A stretch of DNA of 12,422 nucleotides from Planctomycetota bacterium (GTDB lineage: Bacteria; Planctomycetota; Phycisphaerae; WQYP01), in NCBI GenBank assembly GCA_021809365.1, contig JAKBAC010000012.1:27485-39906 (forward strand). Direction: 5' to 3'. Under the pieces are notes generated by a model, which saw only the letters and a program-made list of their open reading frames with translations, ran no database searches and was not told where the DNA came from. The position numbers and the translations under genes were made by a program. This document shows positions 7,002 to 12,422 of the stretch, piece after piece. Position 1 is the first letter of the stretch; each line of letters begins with the position of its first letter.

Positions 7002-7745
7002 ATGGACAATGCGGGCATGGCGGGCATGGAACTTTTATCAATGACGCAGCTGCTCAAGCGCCGCGAAAAAGCGCGCGGCACGGAATTGCTCTGGATGCTG
7101 ATCCTCGGCATTCCTTTAAGTCTGATTTTGCCGATCATTCTCGGTTCCATGGCGTACTTCGCCTATCACCAATATGCCGGTGGGCACGGCTCCTGGTTGG
7201 GGTGGATGGCGATTGTCGCGTTTTTCGCCGCCATTTTCATTCCTCTGCTGCTGTTGCGTGAAAAATCCAATATCGCCCCGGATGCCGCCATTATCCGAAC
7301 GCGGGAGGATGATGATGGGCGGCGGGTTGTGGCCACGTTGCAAAGTGAGATCGATTTGCAGAGTTTCGGGCCGATGGGCATGCAACTTGGCGATGGTCAG
7401 TCCGATGGCGAACACTGGGCCATTCGACCGTTTTTTATTGGCCCGCGGCTGATCGTCCGAGCCATGCCGCAGCGTAAATTGCTGCAATTACTGACCGCCA
7501 ATGCCGATTTACCGCGTGCCGCCGAGGTGCTTCTGGCGCTGGCGGCGCGGGACCGTGGTATGGACATTGTAGAATTGCAAAAGCCGGATGAGCCCCCGGA
7601 AAAACTGACACCTACGCTGGCCTATCTACGGCAATTGGACTGGGTGGACTGCCGCTCTGATGGCTCACATATCTGGTTAAGCTCCGCCCGCTCCGAACAG
7701 GTGCGGCAGATTCGCAGTCAGTTTGCATCCGCCAAAACCATGTGA
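7002..7745 (+). CDS. Unrecognised protein with two membrane segments
   Basis: I do not recognise this 247-residue protein. Two strong hydrophobic segments lie at about 29-55 and 63-86, separated by a short Gly/His loop. The remaining 160 residues are soluble and include an Asp-rich turn (REDDDGRR), then an alpha-helical Leu/Ala-rich stretch and a basic C-terminus; the last 80 residues could be a winged-helix-like fold, but that is a guess. The start is uncertain. In-frame ATGs lie at 7002, 7017, 7026 and 7041. None has a strong Shine-Dalgarno site; GGAA at 7028-7031 would serve 7041. A tandem 9-bp repeat GCGGGCATG (7011-7028) creates two of these ATGs. Coding is supported by a long frame with protein-like composition and clean membrane segments. 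It ends 3 bp from the convergent purL stop. Confidence 0.7.
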   Translation: MDNAGMAGMELLSMTQLLKRREKARGTELLWMLILGIPLSLILPIILGSMAYFAYHQYAGGHGSWLGWMAIVAFFAAIFIPLLLLREKSNIAPDAAIIRTREDDDGRRVVATLQSEIDLQSFGPMGMQLGDGQSDGEHWAIRPFFIGPRLIVRAMPQRKLLQLLTANADLPRAAEVLLALAARDRGMDIVELQKPDEPPEKLTPTLAYLRQLDWVDCRSDGSHIWLSSARSEQVRQIRSQFASAKTM

Positions 7746-7748
7746 TTC

Positions 7749-10703
7749 CTACCAGTCCAGCGGTTTTAACCAGGCTTGGCGGAAGGTTTCCACGTCTGTG
7801 TTTATAAGAGTTCTTCCGCCGATGGATTTCACCGCCAGCTTGGGTTCCTGCGTCACACGGCCGAGAATGCCGAATGCGAAGCCTCTGAGGCCGCGTAAAA
7901 CGGCATCAAGATGCTCCGGGGTTACCTCCAACACATACCGCGTGGGGGATTCAGAAAAGAGGAGAAGGTCATCGCGATCCACATCGTCATCATGCGGCAC
8001 GCCGGAGAGGTCAATGGTCGCGCCCAATCGTCCCGCGAACAACATCTCCGCCAATGCCACGGCCAGTCCGCCTTCCGATGGATCATGCGCGGACACCACC
8101 TGTCCGTTCACGATCAGTTTGGCGATGGCCCGATGCACAGCCGGTGCCGAGGCCAAATCCACAATCGGAACGCTGCGGCCATTTTGATTGTGCAACGCAT
8201 AATACCAGGAGCCGCCCGTATGCCGATGGGTCTGACCCACGAGCAGCAGATAATTCCCCGCCGCCTTGGCGTCCATGGTGATGCAGCGTGAAACATCCGC
8301 TACGATACTGATGGCACTGATCAACAGTGTGTAGGGGATGCAAATGCGTTTTCCTTCATCGGTGATAAATTCGTTGGACAGAGAATCTTTTCCGGAGATA
8401 AACGGCGTGCGAAACGCCATGGCCCCGTCATAGCACGCCTGGCATGCGCGCACCAGAGCACCAAGGTGCATGCGATCGGAACATTTAGGCCAGCAGAAAT
8501 TATCCAGAAGCGCGGTGGTTTCCGGATCACCACCCACACAGACGATATTGCGGATCGCCTCATCAATTCCACTTAACGTCATTTGATAGGGATCCAGATC
8601 ACCCAAGCGCGGTTGGCATCCGTTGGCCAGCGCGATTCCCCGCCTACTTCCGGGGATCGGAGCGATCACGGCCGCATCACCCGGTCCGTCACCGCCCGGA
8701 CCGATCAGAGGTTTGATGACCGTAGCCCCCTGCACTTCATGATCGTATTGCCGGATGATCCAGTGCTTGCTTGCCAGCGTGGGCATTGCCAATAACTGAC
8801 AAAGCGTGTGGGCGTAATCCGTCGGTTCCGGAAGCGTGGCTTTGGCTAAAACGGGTTCCTGCCAGACTGCCTGCCGAATGGGGCTGGGCAGGCCGTCATG
8901 GATGAACGCCATATCCATGGAGCCGACATTCTGGCCCTGATAAACCAGTGTCAACTGCCCGGAGCCGTCAAATACGCCGATGTCGGTGGCTTCAACATCT
9001 TCCGCGGATGCCAGGTCCAGAAGAGCCGCGACGTTTTCCGGGGCCACGGAAAGTACAATTCTCTCCTGCGCTTCGCTGATCCAGATTTCAGCGTATTTGA
9101 GTCCGTCGTATTTCAGCGGCACTTTATCCAGCTCCACGGTGGCACCGGTGGTCGATCCCATTTCACCAATCGCGCTGGATAACCCGCCGGCACCGCAATC
9201 GGTAATCGCGTTATACAGCGGTCCATTGGCCACATCGCGTGCCTGCAAAATAACATCCAACATTTTCTTTTCAGTGATGGCATTACCGATCTGCACGGCA
9301 TGGCTGAATTCATCGCCATGCTTGTCCGTAAGCACATCGCTGGAGAATGTGGCACCATGAATCCCATCGCGGCCCGTGCGGCCACCCATGAGAATAATGC
9401 GATCACCGGGGCGGGCGTCCCGCTTGTCCGCCAGATTTCTGGGTAACAATCCCACACATCCACAGAATACCAGCGGATTGCCGATATAGCGTTGGTCAAA
9501 ATACACCGCGCCATTCACCGTTGGAATGCCCATGCGGTTGCCGTAATCCCGCACGCCCGCCACCACCCGCTGCGCGATGCGGCGTGGATGCAAAACGCCC
9601 ACCGGCACTTGCTCGGCAGGTGTGGATGGATCCGCGAAGCAGAATATATCCGTGCCGGCAATCGGCTTGGCTCCGCCACCGGTGGCAATGACATCGCGAA
9701 TGCACCCGCCGATGCCGGTCGCCGCGCCGCCGTAAGGTTCAATGGCACTGGGGCGATTGTGCGTTTCAACTTTCATGCAGACCGCCCACTGGTCATCCAG
9801 GGCGATCACCCCCGCGTTATCTTTAAATACACTTAGCGCCCATGGCAGATTCAGTTCCTTGGTGGCGCGGAAAATAGTTGATTTCACTAGATTGTCAATG
9901 ACTTCCATGCGATCACCGGCGGTGCGATGTTCATGGAGATTCTGTTCACTAGAGGCCGCGGGATGATGGGAAAAATGTACCTGCGCTTTGAGTGTTTTAT
10001 GTACGCAATGTTCGCTCCATGTTTGCGCCAGCGTTTCGAGTTCCGCATCGGTTGGCTCGCGGTTGAGGTTGCGGAAGTGCTGCTGGATGGCTTTCATTTC
10101 CGCCAGGTCAAGAAATAAATGTCCGCGCCGTGAAAGCTGCTGAAGCTGGTCATCCGTGAGTGTTCTGATTGGCACCTCAACACGCTGGAATTGATACGCT
10201 TTACCACGGGGAAATTCCACCGGGGTAAAGGCTTGATCGTGAATCTGTTCCACGGAATCATTGGCGAGCAATCGCCGGGCGATGCGCGATGCCGTTTCAG
10301 CCGTTAAATGACCCGTCAAGACATACCGTCGGCCCGTGCGCACCTGAACAGCGGCGGATTGTCGCGGCAGATCAAGCAAATCCGCAATGGCCATTTCAGC
10401 GCTGGCCGCCACGGGGTCCATGACGCCGGGTTTGAAGTGTATTTCCGCCAGCCGACCCGCTCCCACTGTCTCATGGCCGATCACCACGCGTTCGGTTACC
10501 GGATCAGCCAGCAGAGTGGTGGCGATTTTATGAATCTGACCGGATGTGAGAATGTCGTCCGCACCTTGCAGCAAAAATATCCGCGCGGTGTGGACGCCAT
10601 GTACCTCCGCCACGCCAAGTTGTCGAATCTCCGCCAGCACCGCCGCGCCCGCCGGATCATCCGCGGGATTGCGAGGATGAATTTCAACACGATAAACAGC
10701 CAT
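7749..10703 (-). CDS. purL: Phosphoribosylformylglycinamidine synthase, PurS-PurL fusion
   Basis: The FGAM synthase synthetase subunit (984 residues), fourth step of de novo purine synthesis: FGAR + ATP + glutamine-derived ammonia to FGAM. The start is the ATG at 10701-10703, with AGGAG (10708-10712 on the plus strand as CTCCT) four nt upstream. Residues 1-75 look like PurS, and 86-176 look like a second PurS-like unit (HFKPGVMDP, LLANDSVEQIH). The small-PurL body follows: TWSEHC with active His232, KVETHN 311-316, and the Gly-rich GGAATGIGG 325-333. Further on come the FGAM-synthase segments TDCGAGGLSSAIGEMG, FISGKDSLSNEF and HDPSEGGLAVALAEM. There is no C-terminal glutaminase domain, so the enzyme needs a separate PurQ, which is not in this window. 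At 984 residues it is longer than small PurL (about 720-750) and shorter than the large glutaminase-containing form (about 1300). Family and role are certain. Confidence 0.97.
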   Translation of the reverse strand: MAVYRVEIHPRNPADDPAGAAVLAEIRQLGVAEVHGVHTARIFLLQGADDILTSGQIHKIATTLLADPVTERVVIGHETVGAGRLAEIHFKPGVMDPVAASAEMAIADLLDLPRQSAAVQVRTGRRYVLTGHLTAETASRIARRLLANDSVEQIHDQAFTPVEFPRGKAYQFQRVEVPIRTLTDDQLQQLSRRGHLFLDLAEMKAIQQHFRNLNREPTDAELETLAQTWSEHCVHKTLKAQVHFSHHPAASSEQNLHEHRTAGDRMEVIDNLVKSTIFRATKELNLPWALSVFKDNAGVIALDDQWAVCMKVETHNRPSAIEPYGGAATGIGGCIRDVIATGGGAKPIAGTDIFCFADPSTPAEQVPVGVLHPRRIAQRVVAGVRDYGNRMGIPTVNGAVYFDQRYIGNPLVFCGCVGLLPRNLADKRDARPGDRIILMGGRTGRDGIHGATFSSDVLTDKHGDEFSHAVQIGNAITEKKMLDVILQARDVANGPLYNAITDCGAGGLSSAIGEMGSTTGATVELDKVPLKYDGLKYAEIWISEAQERIVLSVAPENVAALLDLASAEDVEATDIGVFDGSGQLTLVYQGQNVGSMDMAFIHDGLPSPIRQAVWQEPVLAKATLPEPTDYAHTLCQLLAMPTLASKHWIIRQYDHEVQGATVIKPLIGPGGDGPGDAAVIAPIPGSRRGIALANGCQPRLGDLDPYQMTLSGIDEAIRNIVCVGGDPETTALLDNFCWPKCSDRMHLGALVRACQACYDGAMAFRTPFISGKDSLSNEFITDEGKRICIPYTLLISAISIVADVSRCITMDAKAAGNYLLLVGQTHRHTGGSWYYALHNQNGRSVPIVDLASAPAVHRAIAKLIVNGQVVSAHDPSEGGLAVALAEMLFAGRLGATIDLSGVPHDDDVDRDDLLLFSESPTRYVLEVTPEHLDAVLRGLRGFAFGILGRVTQEPKLAVKSIGGRTLINTDVETFRQAWLKPLDW

Positions 10704-10975
10704 AACGCTCCTGCAATAGTTCAATGCCCGGCAACCAGTTCGCCCGGCGGTGAACTCCCGGTGCATTATGCGCGAACGGCGGCATTTCCGCACCCTTCGC
10801 GCTTTGTCCCTTCACGTTTTGTCCCCCGACATTGAGCGTGCCAATAAATCCGAACCAAAGATCTGGTTGCGTGAGTGTCCGGGACAAACCCCTCTCTTAG
10901 CGCCGGCATTTATGCCGTCGATTTCGCCCCTCGCCCGGAATTATTGTCGCGCCCCTGACATTGGACTGCTGGCAA
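10704..10975 (-). promoter_or_regulatory. purL upstream region
   Basis: 272 bp between the amidotransferase stop and the purL start, read on the minus strand; no credible gene. It contains three copies of GGGACAAA (minus strand at 10803-10810 and 10818-10825, plus strand at 10881-10888). It also holds a palindromic hairpin CGGCAT/ATGCCG at 10904-10917 and a weak hairpin AACCA/TGGTT at 10853-10868, followed on the minus strand by an imperfect T-rich stretch. A CATAAT -10-like box (minus strand, 10765-10770) has no matching -35. A purL promoter here is likely from the layout but not demonstrated. Confidence 0.4.
10803..10888. repeat. three copies of the 8-mer GGGACAAA upstream of purL
   Basis: TTTGTCCC occurs at 10803-10810 and 10818-10825 (starts 15 bp apart), and its reverse complement GGGACAAA at 10881-10888. 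The arrangement, two direct copies and one inverted, could be an operator array for a purine regulator. It does not match a PurR or PurBox sequence I know. Confidence 0.35.
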
Positions 10976-11713
10976 TTATTTTATTGCTGCCGCTGCCGCG
11001 GCCACGAAGGCATTGAATAACTCCCGGTGCGGCGGGGCATCCAAGCCTTCGGCGTGCCATTGCACACCGAGCCAGAAATGCAGGCTACTGTCTTCAATGG
11101 CTTCAATAAGCCCATCCGGGCTTACCGCACACGCCGCCAGCCCCGTGCCCAGGCGGGCAATCGCCTGCCGATGGCGGCTGTTTACTTTGGCTTCATCCGT
11201 TTGAAGTATCGCGTGCAGACGGGATCGCGGAGCTATGGACACGTTGTGCCAGACATTTTTATCCGTGCTGTCGGCGGGACTGGCGGCATGAGGCAATGGA
11301 ACATCGCGCGGCAAATCTGGAATGTATTGGTGCAGGGTGCCACCGCGTTGTACATTCATGGCCTGACAACCAAAGCAAATCCCCAAAACCGGCATATTTT
11401 TCCGTTCGGCCAGTGATAACATCGCCAGATCAAAATCCTGCCGCCGCGAATCGACGCGGCGTGTTTTCGGATGGGGGAGCTGGCCATAAAGTGCGGGGTC
11501 AAGATCATCGCCGCCGGGGATCAGCAGGCCATCGATTATTTCCATATACGCATCCCGCAAGCCCGGGTCATGGGTATGGTGCAGCAACATGGGGATACCG
11601 CCGGCCCGTGCGATGGCCAGCGGGTACGTCGCGGGCAGTTCATAAACCGGACTGGCTTGATCCGCAGCCTGATTATCAGGAGATATGCCAATAATGGGAC
11701 GCCGCGGCATCAT
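10976..11713 (-). CDS. Class I glutamine amidotransferase, C26 / PuuD-like family
   Basis: A 245-residue peptidase C26 family protein; characterised members hydrolyse gamma-glutamyl bonds, such as PuuD acting on gamma-glutamyl-GABA. I chose the ATG at 11711-11713, with GGAG (CTCC at 11720-11723 on the plus strand) six nt upstream; a TTG four codons earlier overlaps that site and is less likely. Motifs from N to C: LLIPGGDDLDP (63-73), the nucleophile elbow GICFGCQ with Cys113, GGTLHQY (124-130), VNSRHRQAI (177-185), SPDGLIEAIE (198-207), and QWHAE with His220 and Glu222. The catalytic triad is complete. Small departures are Phe114 and Cys116 around the nucleophile, where GICRG is usual, and Ala221 where the family normally has Pro. 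It is not PurQ: fold length and motifs fit C26. The upstream HAD gene ends 21 bp away, so they are probably one operon. The actual substrate is unknown. Confidence 0.88.
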   Translation of the reverse strand: MMPRRPIIGISPDNQAADQASPVYELPATYPLAIARAGGIPMLLHHTHDPGLRDAYMEIIDGLLIPGGDDLDPALYGQLPHPKTRRVDSRRQDFDLAMLSLAERKNMPVLGICFGCQAMNVQRGGTLHQYIPDLPRDVPLPHAASPADSTDKNVWHNVSIAPRSRLHAILQTDEAKVNSRHRQAIARLGTGLAACAVSPDGLIEAIEDSSLHFWLGVQWHAEGLDAPPHRELFNAFVAAAAAAIK

Positions 11714-11734
11714 TGTGGTCTCCAATTCTCCGAA

Positions 11735-12422
11735 TCACTGCTTATTACGATGCCGCAGCAATAATGCGATCACCATGACTTGCAGGATTAATCCGCCGGC
11801 CATCCATTCCAATGCCGTAAGCTGATACAACACGCGGTAATTCCACCAGTATGGATTCCTGGCGGTGGCCACGATATGCGTTGCGGTTAAGCCGTCCCAT
11901 ATCCCCACAGCCAGACAAACCGCCACGGCGGATTGAATAACGGTTGCCAGCAGCAATGAAAGAGAAAATTCGGTCATGTCGCTTTTGCGATGTGCGTTGC
12001 GGAGTTGCTGAAGAATATCTTCGAGAATCGGCTTCAACGGTTCCGCCGGGTGCGGCGTTATTTTTACCGCGATTGCCGCAGCCAAAGTGTCCACATCCGG
12101 AAGTGCGGCATGTTTTTCGGTATCCGCAGTCGCGTTTTTGGCATCACTTTGAGCGGTGGGGGGCGCATCTTCCGTGGATCGTAACGGCACAGGAACCGGA
12201 TCACGATTGGGGCTGTTGCCCTCGCGGACAATAATTCGCGCCGCGTCCGCCAGGGTACGCACGATAAAATTCGGCGTTATCGCGGGAACATTGTCATTGC
12301 CTTCCAACTGTTTTTCCGGATCAGAAAGTAAAATGGTGCGACACCCCACCGAGGCTCCGGCGGCCACATCCCGCGGCTGATCTCCGATCATCCAGCATTG
12401 GGCGAGATCCAGATTAAAATCC
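11735..12422 (-). CDS. HAD-family phosphatase (GmhB/HisB type) with membrane tail, 5' end outside window
   Basis: The visible 228 residues are the C-terminal part of a protein that enters from the right edge. Counting from the edge, residues 1-30 (QCWMIGDQPRDVAAG, VGCRTILL) match the end of HAD-IIIA phosphatases such as GmhB, including the GDxxxD metal motif (Gly13-Asp14, Asp18). The HAD nucleophile motifs lie outside the window. Residues about 65-110 are a low-complexity Pro/Ala/Thr/Asp linker. A possible amphipathic helix covers 128-150. Two strong hydrophobic segments follow (about 153-176 and 198-222), with a short basic end (RHRNKQ). A GmhB enzyme normally ends soon after the GDxxxD region, so the linker and membrane hairpin are an addition that would anchor the phosphatase to the membrane. 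Substrate unknown: heptose bisphosphate or a related sugar phosphate is possible. The stop is 21 bp before the amidotransferase start. Confidence 0.8.
   Translation of the reverse strand, partial: DFNLDLAQCWMIGDQPRDVAAGASVGCRTILLSDPEKQLEGNDNVPAITPNFIVRTLADAARIIVREGNSPNRDPVPVPLRSTEDAPPTAQSDAKNATADTEKHAALPDVDTLAAAIAVKITPHPAEPLKPILEDILQQLRNAHRKSDMTEFSLSLLLATVIQSAVAVCLAVGIWDGLTATHIVATARNPYWWNYRVLYQLTALEWMAGGLILQVMVIALLLRHRNKQ

Noticed and set aside
10684..10887. Short minus-strand gene of 67 residues upstream of purL
   Set aside because: It overlaps the purL start, has no supported ribosome site, and its Gly/Lys/Gln repeats come from the GGGACAAA motif copies.
10976..11713. The amidotransferase as the missing PurQ for the adjacent PurL
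   Set aside because: Motifs (GGTLHQ, VNSRHRQAI, SPDGLIEAIE) are those of the C26/PuuD family rather than PurQ.

Overview
The window looks like a stretch of bacterial chromosome. It contains housekeeping and membrane genes and shows no sign of an insertion sequence, phage, CRISPR array or RNA gene. Moderate GC content, the purL architecture (tandem PurS-like domains fused to a glutaminase-less PurL), a PilT-type ATPase next to a GspE-like relative, and a large CvpA-like membrane protein would fit a planctomycete-type bacterium (Phycisphaerae-like). That assignment is an inference from gene content only.

Left part (1-4924, + strand): a PilT/PilU-type ATPase, entering from the left edge, has intact catalytic motifs. 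It is followed by a membrane-anchored GspE/PilB-like protein in which the Walker A lysine, the Asp-box aspartate, the Walker B glutamate and the His-box histidine all appear replaced, while the four-cysteine zinc site is kept. Next comes a CvpA-like protein with four membrane helices and about 420 further residues of unrecognised, beta-rich sequence. Together these may form a membrane machine that pairs an active motor with a non-catalytic membrane partner. This is the most unusual part of the window.

Middle part (4930-7745, + strand): an Mn-type superoxide dismutase has its own sigma70-like promoter, a structured leader, a good Shine-Dalgarno site and a candidate terminator. After it come an M50 (site-2 protease family) metalloprotease with a C-terminal double zinc ribbon and an unrecognised protein with two membrane segments.

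Right part (7749-12422, - strand): reading leftwards from the right edge, these are the C-terminal part of a HAD (GmhB/HisB-type) phosphatase fused to a two-helix membrane tail, a class I glutamine amidotransferase of the C26/PuuD-like family 21 bp later, a 272-bp gap, and purL. purL converges on the unknown membrane gene, with only 3 bp between the two stop codons. The PurL here has no glutaminase domain and no purQ is visible, so a PurQ must be encoded elsewhere.
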